Source: an uncultured Lachnospiraceae bacterium (lineage in GTDB: Bacteria; Bacillota; Clostridia; Lachnospirales; Lachnospiraceae). From it: DNA of 56,643 nt. Made by a program: the position numbers and the translations under genes. A model generated the notes under the pieces. It was not told the DNA's origin, searched no databases, and was given only the letters and a program-made list of their open reading frames with translations. The stretch is taken from NCBI GenBank assembly GCA_904395885.1, contig CAJFOF010000029.1, positions 1 through 56,643 on the forward strand. Direction: 5' to 3'. Shown here one piece after another: positions 39,554 through 47,247 of this stretch (within the stretch, counting starts at the first letter, position 1; each line of letters starts with the position of its first letter).

Positions 39554-40843
39554 ATGGAAGCTATGGCACTGTTGTTCGGATCTATGGCTGTTTTTCTCAT
39601 CATTGGGGTGCCGATCGCATTCTCTATCGGTTTGGCGATTATGGTGACGATCCTGATAAATGGCCAGATACCTCTGATGGTTATATTTCAGCAGACATAC
39701 CAGGGGCTGGATAGTTTTACTTTGCTGGCCCTTCCGCTGTTTATTTTGGCAGGCGATCTGATGGGCCGTGTAGGAATTATTGATGATCTTCTGACGGTCT
39801 GCGAAGTTCTTTTGGGGAGAGTGAGGGGAAGTCTGGCTCACGCCAATATCCTGGCATCTATGTTTTTTGCAGGAATTTCCGGCTCTGCTACAGCAGACAC
39901 GGCCGCTATCGGCGGTGCTCTGATTCCTGCCATGGTAAAACAGGGCTACGATGCAGATTTTTCAGTAGGCGTAACGGCATCCTCCTCGGTTATCGGACCG
40001 ATTATTCCGCCCAGCATCGGGTTCGTTTTGTATGGCTCCACCATGATGGTGTCTATCTCGGCATTGTTTATGGCTGGGGTGGTTCCCGGGATTCTTCTGG
40101 GGGTTGCTTTGATGATTCCCACTGCATACATGAGCCACAAAAGGAATTACCCCAAGAGCAACAAACACTATACGCCGATACAGATTATTAAGACTTTGTG
40201 CAGGGCAATCCCGGCGGCGATTATGCCAGTGATCATTTTGGGTGGTATCCTCAGCGGTATCTTTACCCCAACTGAAGCTGCAGACATAGCGGTAATTTAT
40301 GCCTTGTTGGTGGGATTTCTCTACTACAGGAGCCTAAATCTGAAAACGCTGTGTACCTGCATTGTCCAGTCAGCGGTTTCCTGCGGGGCAGTCCTGCTGA
40401 TTGTCGGGCTTTCCTATTCTTTTGGCTGTTTGGTGGCTATGACCCAGATCCCCCTGGCGATCTCTGAATTCCTGATGGAGTTCACATCCAGCAAGTATGT
40501 ATTTCTTTTCTTAGTGAACTTATTCCTGCTGGCTATGGGATGCGTTATGGAGAGCAATGCCATTCTGCTGATCTGTGCTCCGGTTCTGGCTCCTATTGCC
40601 ACAATGTTTGGCATTGATGCAGTACATTTTGGCGTGGTATTCGTTTTGAATATCATTATCGGTCTGGCGACCCCGCCTTTCGGAATGTGTATGTTCATTG
40701 CAACGGGAATTGCAAAGATTCCTTTGAGCAAATCTATGAAGGCTATGATTCCATTCGTTACAGCGGAAATTATTGTACTGTTTCTGATTACATATATTCC
40801 GGAACTTTGTCTTACTCTGCCGAGAATATTGGGACTTTGGTAA
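39554..40843 (+). CDS. dctM: TRAP transporter large permease (DctM family)
   Basis: A 429-residue protein with about 12 helices. Conserved stretches include LPLFILAGDLMGRVGI, MFFAGISGSATADTAAIGGALIPAM, IGPIIPPSIGFVLYG and LATPPFGMCMFIATGIA. It is the transport subunit of the TRAP system and makes a sodium-driven importer with DctQ and DctP. The ribosome site AGGAGGG overlaps the end of dctQ, indicating coupling. The substrate class follows from the downstream kinase and aldolase: probably a six-carbon sugar acid or amino-sugar acid. Confidence 0.93.
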   Translation: MEAMALLFGSMAVFLIIGVPIAFSIGLAIMVTILINGQIPLMVIFQQTYQGLDSFTLLALPLFILAGDLMGRVGIIDDLLTVCEVLLGRVRGSLAHANILASMFFAGISGSATADTAAIGGALIPAMVKQGYDADFSVGVTASSSVIGPIIPPSIGFVLYGSTMMVSISALFMAGVVPGILLGVALMIPTAYMSHKRNYPKSNKHYTPIQIIKTLCRAIPAAIMPVIILGGILSGIFTPTEAADIAVIYALLVGFLYYRSLNLKTLCTCIVQSAVSCGAVLLIVGLSYSFGCLVAMTQIPLAISEFLMEFTSSKYVFLFLVNLFLLAMGCVMESNAILLICAPVLAPIATMFGIDAVHFGVVFVLNIIIGLATPPFGMCMFIATGIAKIPLSKSMKAMIPFVTAEIIVLFLITYIPELCLTLPRILGLW

Positions 40844-40855
40844 GGAGGTACAGGG

Positions 40856-41602
40856 ATGTTCATTCAAATAGAAAAAGGGTTTTTTATGGTGGCCGGCGGC
40901 GACGGAGGACCAGGTATCTCCTGCTATAAAGATTGTAATATATTCCTGTTGGAAGACGACGGGGAGGCAATGTTGTTTGATGCCGGAAGCGGCATAGATA
41001 CAGGGCAGATTATGAAAAATATTGAGGAAACGGGTGTCAAAACAGAACAGATCCGATACTTGTTTGTAACTCATTGCCACGGAGATCATACTGGCGGGTT
41101 GAGGGAGATGCAGAAACTTATCCCTGGATGTCAGGTAGTAGCCTCAAGAGAAGAAAAACGGCTGATTGAGTCAGGCACGGAGTACGAGTTGGGGTTAATT
41201 GCAGCTAAAAAGAAGGGAGCCTACCCACAGGACTACGTTTTTCACCACGGAAAAGTGGATTTGATTGCACAAGATGGCCAGGAGTACCGGGTTGGCGGGA
41301 TGACGATAGAGCCGATGATCACTCCAGGACACAGTATAGAGTCAGTCTGTTATCTGGTGAAGCGGAGAGGAAGGAAATATTTGTTTTCCGGTGACAGTGT
41401 ATATAAAAATGGGGCATTGAGCCTTCAGAACTGTTATGGATCTTCTTTGGAAGCTTACCGAAACAGCTTTCCCAAATTAGCAGGACTTCAGGTTGACGCT
41501 TTGATCCCGGCGCATTTTGGATTCACTCTGACAAATGGTCAGAAACATATTGACAAGGCGTTAGAATATTTGCAAAGCTCGGCGTTACCGCCAATGGTCT
41601 AG
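40856..41602 (+). CDS. Metallo-beta-lactamase-fold hydrolase
   Basis: A 248-residue MBL-fold protein with the Zn motif THCHGDHTGG (HxHxDH), a Gly-rich N-terminus leading to MLFDAGSGID, TPGHSIESVCYLV, the bridging Asp in FSGDSVYKNG and a final His in IPAHFG. The fold hydrolyses many esters, lactones and thioesters. In this operon it could open a lactone of a sugar acid, but this is inference. AAGGAGG precedes the ATG; 12 nt lie between it and dctM, and 11 nt to the next gene. Confidence 0.85.
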   Translation: MFIQIEKGFFMVAGGDGGPGISCYKDCNIFLLEDDGEAMLFDAGSGIDTGQIMKNIEETGVKTEQIRYLFVTHCHGDHTGGLREMQKLIPGCQVVASREEKRLIESGTEYELGLIAAKKKGAYPQDYVFHHGKVDLIAQDGQEYRVGGMTIEPMITPGHSIESVCYLVKRRGRKYLFSGDSVYKNGALSLQNCYGSSLEAYRNSFPKLAGLQVDALIPAHFGFTLTNGQKHIDKALEYLQSSALPPMV

Positions 41603-41613
41603 GGAGGGAAGAT

Positions 41614-42831
41614 ATGAAGGAAAAAGTATCTGTAGTAAAACGGATGGAGACAGTACAGGAGACGGTAAGACAGGCGCTGAATTATCTGGGAGGTATGGAA
41701 GCCTATGTAAAGCCTGGGCAGTCTGTGCTGCTGAAGCCGAACTGTACCGGTCCCTTAAGTTCAGAGGACGGGGCGGCTACCTCTTTGGAAGTACTGGAAA
41801 GCGTAATTCTTCTGGCAAAAGAGGCGGGAGCCGGCAAGATTGACATTGTGGAAGGTTCCGGAGCGTTTCATTTGGGCACACCCAAAATTTTTGATATATT
41901 GGGGATTACGAAATTGGCAGAAAAATATGGCGTAGGTCTGTACGATGCCAATGCATTAGAGTTCAAAAAGGTTACCAGTGAAAAGTACCGATTTATGGAC
42001 TATATAGAAATTTGCAGCGCTGTGTGGGACTATGATGTGATTATTAATATCCCGGTGATTAAGACTCATCCATTGACGGACATTACGGTTACCTATAAGA
42101 ATATGAACGGCCTTCTTTCCCCCACAGATAAAAGACGGTTCCATGATTTAAATATGAGAAAAGCAATCGTAGATTTGACTGCAGCTCTTCCTCCGTATTT
42201 GACAATAGTAGATGGTCTGACAGCTATGGAAGGCCTGGGGCCTCTGGAAGGAACCCCGGTTGATCTGGGAATTATTATGGCGGGCAGCAACCCGACTGCA
42301 GTAGATGCAACGGCAGCCAGAATTATGGAATTTGATCCGGAAAAGGTTGAATACATCCGGTATGCCCATGAAGCGGGGCAGGGACCAATAGCTGCAGAAG
42401 AAATTGAGATTTTGGGAAACAGAATAGAAGAGGTAAAATATCCATTTAAGACATCTGAACCGCAGAGTAAGACCTATGAGGGGGTAGAGATTTATGAACA
42501 GGAAATGCCTCAGAAATGTTTTGGCTGCAGGGCGGTGATGACCATCGCTCTTACCAGAATCCGGGAAGCCGGCCATCTCCCCTATTTTAAAGGAATGAAG
42601 GTACTTCTGAACGGCTCGGATCCCAAGGATATACCGGAGCTGAAGGAGGGAGAGCATTTGTTCTGCCTGGGAAATTGTACGAGAGAATATTACGAAAGGC
42701 ACAAGGACAATCCAAATGTAGATTTCATTTTGGGTTGTGCTCCGGCGGGTCTTACAACAGAAGAGCACTTCCGAAAAGCGTATCAGATTTCCAGGCCCAG
42801 AGAACATGTTCGGGGAAATGTAGACAAGTAG
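41614..42831 (+). CDS. DUF362-domain protein
   Basis: A 405-residue protein. The N-terminal two thirds match DUF362 (QSVLLKPNCTGPLSSEDGAATSLEVLESVI..., INIPVIKTHPLTDITVTYKNMNGLL...GPLEGTPVDLGIIMAGSNPTAVDATAARIM). The C-terminal part has a single CFGC motif and a further Cys (LFCLGNCTREYY) rather than the two ferredoxin clusters many DUF362 proteins carry. Some DUF362 proteins have been linked to redox or lyase chemistry, but the reaction is unknown. AGGGAGG precedes the ATG. Its fixed place in the operon suggests a step or accessory role in the pathway. Confidence 0.8.
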   Translation: MKEKVSVVKRMETVQETVRQALNYLGGMEAYVKPGQSVLLKPNCTGPLSSEDGAATSLEVLESVILLAKEAGAGKIDIVEGSGAFHLGTPKIFDILGITKLAEKYGVGLYDANALEFKKVTSEKYRFMDYIEICSAVWDYDVIINIPVIKTHPLTDITVTYKNMNGLLSPTDKRRFHDLNMRKAIVDLTAALPPYLTIVDGLTAMEGLGPLEGTPVDLGIIMAGSNPTAVDATAARIMEFDPEKVEYIRYAHEAGQGPIAAEEIEILGNRIEEVKYPFKTSEPQSKTYEGVEIYEQEMPQKCFGCRAVMTIALTRIREAGHLPYFKGMKVLLNGSDPKDIPELKEGEHLFCLGNCTREYYERHKDNPNVDFILGCAPAGLTTEEHFRKAYQISRPREHVRGNVDK

Positions 42832-42843
42832 AAGGAGGTAGTT

Positions 42844-44043
42844 ATGACGGCACAAGATTATTTTGCCCCGTTCAGGAGGCTTATGCCGGCCGCAGAGAAA
42901 TATATTTATCTGAATTCAGCCGGCTGCGGGCCGCTCCCAAAGCCAGTGTGGGAGGGAATGGAGTCCGTATTTCAGAGAATGTACGAGGAAGGCCAGATTA
43001 AGGTGGAGATTCATGACTGGCTGTTTGATCTGCTGGAAGAGGCAAGGCGGGATATCGCGAGGTTTATTCATGCATCCGAAGAAGAAATATTCTTTGTTCG
43101 CTGCATTGCAGAGGGACTGAATACTGTAGATTATATGCTTGATCTGAAGAAAGGGGACTGCGTTGTTGTCTCAGATCAGGAAAATCCTGCTTCGCTGCTC
43201 CCCTTCTTTGCGGCAGAAAAGTCAAGGGGATTCCATACGGAAAAATTTCATGCCAAAGGAACGTATGAAGAACTGATAGAAAATTTTGATAATGCGTTGA
43301 CATCGTCAGTAAAATTGGCGGTATTCAGCCATGTTCTTCACGCTCTGGGTACCCGTATGCCCGCCAGAGAAATGTGCGAAGCGGCCAGGAAAAAGGGCGT
43401 TCTTACAGCAATAGACGGAGCGCAGGCAGCGGGCAACGGAGAAATCAATGTCAAGGAAATAGGGTGCGATTTTTACGTGATATCCTGCCACAAATGGCTG
43501 TGTGGTCCGGAAGGAATCGCGGCGGTCTATGTGAAGAAAGAACTGATTCCCGAATTAAGAGTGCCGTTTGGCGGCGTGGGGATGCAGGAGGCATTTGAAT
43601 TGTCTACAAATGAAATACAGCTTCGTTCGACAGCAAGGCGATTTGAATATGGCGGAAAGCATATCCCGATGTATACAGCTTTTTCGGGCACGATCCGATT
43701 TGCCGAAAAGATTGGACTGGAAAAAATTACACAGCGGCAGAAGGAATTGAACCAATATTGCCGCAGTCAATTTGAACAGAAAATTCCCGAAGCTGAAATT
43801 CTATCGCCATCAGATGAGCGTTTGATGACAGGGATTTTTGCCTTTACGATTCCCGGGATCGACCACAGGGATCTGGTAAAACGAGCATGGAATGACGAGA
43901 AAATGATCCTTCAATACAGAACGATTGACTTATATACAAAAGCAGAAGGAATCAGGATTTCTAATAACTGGTTTGTCAAGGAAGAAGAGTTGGATAAAAT
44001 GACAAGCTTTGTTCGCCGATATGTGGATGAGGCCTGCCTATGA
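42844..44043 (+). CDS. Class V aminotransferase-fold PLP enzyme
   Basis: A 399-residue fold-type I PLP enzyme related to cysteine desulfurases and isopenicillin-N-epimerase-like proteins. It begins YIYLNSAGCGPLP, has the cofactor Asp in LTAIDGAQAAG and the Schiff-base Lys217 in SCHKWLCGPEG. No conserved Cys loop for a desulfurase persulfide is evident. In this operon, followed by a 2-keto-3-deoxy-sugar-acid kinase and aldolase and facing a RidA gene, a dehydrating deaminase (ammonia lyase) acting on a 2-amino-3-hydroxy sugar acid is an attractive reading. Epimerase or transaminase roles cannot be ruled out. It overlaps the next gene by 4 nt. Confidence 0.82.
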   Translation: MTAQDYFAPFRRLMPAAEKYIYLNSAGCGPLPKPVWEGMESVFQRMYEEGQIKVEIHDWLFDLLEEARRDIARFIHASEEEIFFVRCIAEGLNTVDYMLDLKKGDCVVVSDQENPASLLPFFAAEKSRGFHTEKFHAKGTYEELIENFDNALTSSVKLAVFSHVLHALGTRMPAREMCEAARKKGVLTAIDGAQAAGNGEINVKEIGCDFYVISCHKWLCGPEGIAAVYVKKELIPELRVPFGGVGMQEAFELSTNEIQLRSTARRFEYGGKHIPMYTAFSGTIRFAEKIGLEKITQRQKELNQYCRSQFEQKIPEAEILSPSDERLMTGIFAFTIPGIDHRDLVKRAWNDEKMILQYRTIDLYTKAEGIRISNNWFVKEEELDKMTSFVRRYVDEACL

Positions 44044-44984
44044 CAGAATTAATTACGTTCGGTGAGACAATGGCGGCATTCGTACCAAAAGAGAGCGGAT
44101 ATCTGCGCTATGCCGGAGATTTGAGCATCAGAGCAGCAGGTTCAGAGAGCAATGTAGCGATTGGTGTCAGTAAATTGGGACACAGCTCCGCTTGGATCAG
44201 TCGGCTGGGAGCCGATGAGCTGGGATACCTGATCCGAAATGCGATCAGATCGGAAGGGGTAGATACCAGCAGGGTAGTCTGGGATCAGGAGTATCCCACA
44301 GGTGTGATGATCAAACAGGTCAGGAAGGGTTCGGAGACGTCTGTGTTTTATTATCGAAATGATTCGGCAGCGTCTCATATGGAAACTCTGGACTGGGATT
44401 TTTTGAGACAGGCCAAAATTATCTATATTTCTGGAATTACACCGGTGATCAGCGATAGCTGTAAAAAATTAGTGTTGGATGTAGCAAATTTTGCAGAGGA
44501 ATATAAAATCTGGATTGCCTTTGATCCCAATATACGGAAAAAATTATGGAAAGGAAAAGATTATATCCCTTTGATGGAGACTATCGCGAAACGCTCGCAG
44601 ATTCTGATGCTGGGAGAGGAAGAAGCAAAGCAGATTTATGAAACTGACGATATGGGACGGATCTGTCAGAGGGCTTTCGCCAGTGGAAATCTTAGATATC
44701 TGGCGTTGAAAAAGGGAGCGGATGGAGCGGAAGTGTCTGATGGAGAGAACGTGATAAAGATCCAGCCCTACCCCTGTACTTGTGTGGATCCGGTGGGAGC
44801 AGGAGACGCGTTTAATGCGGGATTTCTGTCAGGGATATTAGAAGAAAATGAACTGGAACTCTGTGGCAGAATAGGGGCGATAGCGGGAGCTATGGCGACG
44901 GAAAGCAGAGGCGACACCGAGGGGATTCCTGATCGGGACATGCTGGAACGGATTTTGAAACAACAAGATCAGATATATCGCTAG
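44040..44984 (+). CDS. kdgK: PfkB-family sugar-acid kinase (2-keto-3-deoxygluconate kinase-like)
   Basis: A 314-residue ribokinase-family protein. It starts ITFGETMAAFVPKESGYLRYAGDLSIRAAGSESNVAIGVSKLG, typical of KDG kinases, and ends with CVDPVGAGDAFNAGFLSGIL, where the Asp is the catalytic base. It would phosphorylate 2-keto-3-deoxy-sugar acid at C6 (KDG to KDPG). The ATGA overlap with the PLP enzyme gene and the aldolase 12 nt downstream give a tight three-gene module. KDG versus KDGal stereochemistry cannot be told from sequence. Confidence 0.88.
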   Translation: MTELITFGETMAAFVPKESGYLRYAGDLSIRAAGSESNVAIGVSKLGHSSAWISRLGADELGYLIRNAIRSEGVDTSRVVWDQEYPTGVMIKQVRKGSETSVFYYRNDSAASHMETLDWDFLRQAKIIYISGITPVISDSCKKLVLDVANFAEEYKIWIAFDPNIRKKLWKGKDYIPLMETIAKRSQILMLGEEEAKQIYETDDMGRICQRAFASGNLRYLALKKGADGAEVSDGENVIKIQPYPCTCVDPVGAGDAFNAGFLSGILEENELELCGRIGAIAGAMATESRGDTEGIPDRDMLERILKQQDQIYR

Positions 44985-44996
44985 AGAGGAAGAACC

Positions 44997-45623
44997 ATGA
45001 AAGAGTTGTGGGAGAAGTATCGTGTGTGTGGTATTCTGAGGGGAATCCCTCAGGAATGGCTGTTGAATTACGTACAAACGGCAATGGACGGGGGGATCCG
45101 TCTGTTTGAAGTTGCTATGAATTCTCAGGATGGTGAGCAGCAGATCAGAACCCTGAAAAAAGAATTAGGGAACAGCATTTGCGTTGGAGCCGGAACCGTG
45201 ACAACTTTAGAGCGGTGCAAAGCAGCAGCGGATGCCGGAGCGGAGTTCTTTCTGACACCCTGCGTGAACAGGGCTGTGCTGGAATTTTGTGTGGAAAACA
45301 AAATTCCGATCCTTCCGGGGGTGATGACACCTACAGATGTATCTGTCTGCATGGAATATGGCTGCTCTGTGATGAAACTTTTTCCGGCTGGTTCTCTCCC
45401 GAAAGATTATATAAAAAGTTTGAAGGGACCCTTCGACGGCACAGAGTATGTGGCGGTAGGAGGGGTAAAACTAGAAAATGCGGCTGGTTTTATTGAGAAA
45501 GGATTTTTAGGCGTAGGGATCGGAAGCGGCCTGATTTCAAAAGAGCAAATGGAAAAAGGAAACTGGGGCGAAGCAAAAGATGGAATCGCGAGTATGATGG
45601 CCCAAGTCAAATGCTGCTTATAG
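44997..45623 (+). CDS. eda: KDPG/KDPGal aldolase
   Basis: A 208-residue class I aldolase that splits 2-keto-3-deoxy-6-phospho-sugar acids into pyruvate and glyceraldehyde-3-phosphate. Motifs: VCGILRGI, FEVAMNS (Glu38), VGAGTV, PG and the Schiff-base Lys117 in VMKLFPAGS. The segment after Glu38 reads AMNS, like the PLNS of KDPGal aldolases (DgoA), not the LRT of E. coli Eda, so galacto-configured substrates are possible. AGAGGAAG precedes the ATG. Last gene of the TRAP operon. Confidence 0.9.
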   Translation: MKELWEKYRVCGILRGIPQEWLLNYVQTAMDGGIRLFEVAMNSQDGEQQIRTLKKELGNSICVGAGTVTTLERCKAAADAGAEFFLTPCVNRAVLEFCVENKIPILPGVMTPTDVSVCMEYGCSVMKLFPAGSLPKDYIKSLKGPFDGTEYVAVGGVKLENAAGFIEKGFLGVGIGSGLISKEQMEKGNWGEAKDGIASMMAQVKCCL

Positions 45624-45707
45624 ACAAGCGAGCATTTAAAAATTACAAATTAGTAAGAATTTGCAAGCAAACCTTCAGATTTTTTTAATACATAAACTGG
45701 AAAAATA

Positions 45708-45716
45708 TGCTACACT
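45708..45716 (+). promoter_or_regulatory. Possible promoter of a small gene
   Basis: An extended -10 TGC-TACACT (45708-45716) without a clear -35. Transcription from here would run to the strong terminator at 45979-46023, giving a message of about 300 nt. Confidence 0.35.
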
Positions 45717-45782
45717 AAGACCATGAACAAGAGGCCCTGCCGGATGACCCGGTGGGAGGTTATGAGATTCGAGGTGAGGCAT

Positions 45783-45920
45783 ATGATGGATCAGATCAGG
45801 AAAGGATATTTGACGATAGTTTATTCCATAGGCGGGTACCGGCTGCATGAATGGAGCCTGGAACGACGGCTGAGAAAAGAAGTTCACCGTATGCTCCAGG
45901 AAGCTGCCAAACCAGCCTGA
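45783..45920 (+). CDS. Small basic protein of unknown function
   Basis: About 45 residues, rich in Arg, Lys and aromatic residues (MMDQIRKGYLTIVYSIGGYRLHEWS...LQEAAKPA), with a short beta-like start and a helical, basic C-terminal half. GAGGTGAGG (45772-45780) gives a good ribosome site for ATG 45783 or 45786. A longer in-frame ATG at 45723 has none and would be almost leaderless. It lies between a weak promoter and a very strong terminator, forming a separate short unit. It could also be a non-coding RNA; I recognise no family. Confidence 0.4.
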   Translation: MMDQIRKGYLTIVYSIGGYRLHEWSLERRLRKEVHRMLQEAAKPA

Positions 45921-45978
45921 AGCCGATTGAGACAAACATATTTTCGAGAGATTTTCTAATTCTGACAGAATACGCAAC

Positions 45979-46023
45979 ATGCAGCATTTAACTGAACGAG
46001 TTCAGTTGGATGCTGCATTTTTA
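45979..46023. terminator. Strong terminator
   Basis: ATGCAGCAT (45979-45987)/ATGCTGCAT (46010-46018) plus an inner AACTGAAC/GTTCAGTT stem, followed by TTTTT. It isolates the small gene from the next operon. Confidence 0.9.
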
Positions 46024-46068
46024 TATTTTATATTATGTGAAATTGCACTCTCACAGGAAATTGGGGGA

Positions 46069-46097
46069 TTGCCGGATTTCTTCGGATAGAATATAAT
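46069..46097 (+). promoter_or_regulatory. Promoter of the oxidoreductase operon
   Basis: TTGCCG (46069-46074), a 17-bp spacer, TATAAT (46092-46097). The predicted start near 46104 leaves a leader of 150 nt. Confidence 0.7.
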
Positions 46098-46103
46098 GAT
46101 GCC

Positions 46104-46225
46104 AGGGTTTCAAGGCTGTGCATGCTGTGCTGGTTTAAAAGAGAATGACCTTGAGCCTGCCCGAAAATATGCAAAAGGTCCCCGTAGCGTCCGTGTACAG
46201 GGCAGACTTTGCATATTTTTTAAGG
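46104..46225 (+). ncRNA. Structured leader with internal terminator (candidate riboswitch or attenuator)
   Basis: The 150-nt leader first forms a stem GGTTTCAAGG (46106-46115)/CCTTGAGCC (46149-46157). A perfect 12-bp stem AAAATATGCAAA (46164-46175)/TTTGCATATTTT (46208-46219) followed by a T-run then makes a terminator 30 nt before the ATG. CTGCCC (46157-46162) can also pair with GGGCAG (46200-46205); this crosses the terminator stem, so it would be a pseudoknot or an alternative fold. The layout is that of a ligand- or translation-controlled attenuator. It matches no riboswitch class I can recall. Confidence 0.5.
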
Positions 46226-46254
46226 ATTTCGAGAGCGGAAAGGATGAAGAAAAT

Positions 46255-47235
46255 ATGAGATGGGGCATTTTAGCTACAGGAACGATTGCAAGAAAATTTG
46301 CTGATACGGTCAGAGCAATGGAGAAAGAAGGGGAAGTGCTGGAGGCGGCAGCTTCCAGGCGGATAGAGGCTGCTCAGGTGTTTGCCGATGAGTTTGGGGT
46401 AAAAAAGGCTTATGGATCTTATGATGAATTGCTGCGGGATCCGGAGGTGGAAGCAGTCTATATTGCGACGCCCAACAATCTTCACTATGAGAATGCCAGA
46501 GACTGTCTGGAAGCCGGAAAGCATGTACTCTGCGAAAAGCCGTTTACCACTAGTGCAGAGCAGGCTGAGGCTCTCTATGCCCTGGCAGAGCAGAAAGGCC
46601 TGTTTGTTATGGAAGCGTTTTGGGTCAGATTCCTTCCGGTTCTGCAGAAGATGCAGGAGATCATCGCAAGCGGAGAGATTGGAGAGGTAGTCCATGCCAG
46701 AAGCGACTATGGATTTATTGCGAAGGGAGCGAGAAAGGACAGAAAATTCAATTCTGATCTGGGCGGAGGCGCTCTCCTGGACATTGGTATCTATAATCTG
46801 GGCTTTATGCATATGGTCATGGGTGAGGCTCCTGTCAGCTTTTCTTCCAGGGTTCATATCAATGAATATGGAACGGACGATTTCAGCAACATTCTACTGG
46901 AATATCCGGGGCAGAGAACGGCAGACATTACAACAGCGATCGGCATGGACATTCCCAGAGAAGCTGCCATTTTTGGAACTAAGGGGTCTATTACCCTTCC
47001 GGACTTTCAGAAGGCAGAGAGAATGACGGTGCGTCTGTATGAGGGGGATTCCTACAATGTTGAGATACCTTTTGAGGTAAATGGATTTGAATATCAGATC
47101 CGGGAAGCCAGCCGCTGTGTGGCTGAAAAGTTAAGTACCAGCAAGATACTGAAAGCGGAGGATTCCTTAACTATTTTAAAACTGATGGACGATATCAGAG
47201 AGTCCTGGGGAATGAAGTTCGCGTTTGAGGGATAG
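46255..47235 (+). CDS. Gfo/Idh/MocA-family oxidoreductase (first)
   Basis: About 326 residues with an N-terminal NAD(P)-binding Rossmann fold (RWGILATGTIARKFADTVR) and the family motif CEKPFTTSAEQAEAL with its conserved Lys. The C-terminal sugar-binding domain has GGGALLDIGIYNLGFMHMVMG, where Asp and His-like positions form the catalytic site. Substrates are sugars or sugar derivatives oxidised at a ring hydroxyl; the specific one is unknown. Start ATG 46255 is chosen because the Rossmann motif follows at once; the longer frame crosses the leader terminator. Spacing to AAGGA is longer than usual (11 nt). The next gene, 12 nt on, is a second family member. Confidence 0.88.
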   Translation: MRWGILATGTIARKFADTVRAMEKEGEVLEAAASRRIEAAQVFADEFGVKKAYGSYDELLRDPEVEAVYIATPNNLHYENARDCLEAGKHVLCEKPFTTSAEQAEALYALAEQKGLFVMEAFWVRFLPVLQKMQEIIASGEIGEVVHARSDYGFIAKGARKDRKFNSDLGGGALLDIGIYNLGFMHMVMGEAPVSFSSRVHINEYGTDDFSNILLEYPGQRTADITTAIGMDIPREAAIFGTKGSITLPDFQKAERMTVRLYEGDSYNVEIPFEVNGFEYQIREASRCVAEKLSTSKILKAEDSLTILKLMDDIRESWGMKFAFEG

Positions 47236-47247
47236 TGGAGCGGTTTT

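Noticed and set aside
42844..44043. Cysteine desulfurase (NifS/SufS) assignment
   Set aside because: The fold matches, but no desulfurase Cys loop is evident and no Fe-S assembly gene is near; the operon is catabolic.
46104..46225. Known riboswitch class (fluoride, ZTP, TPP, SAM, c-di-GMP)
   Set aside because: None of the conserved core sequences of these classes, as I remember them, is present.
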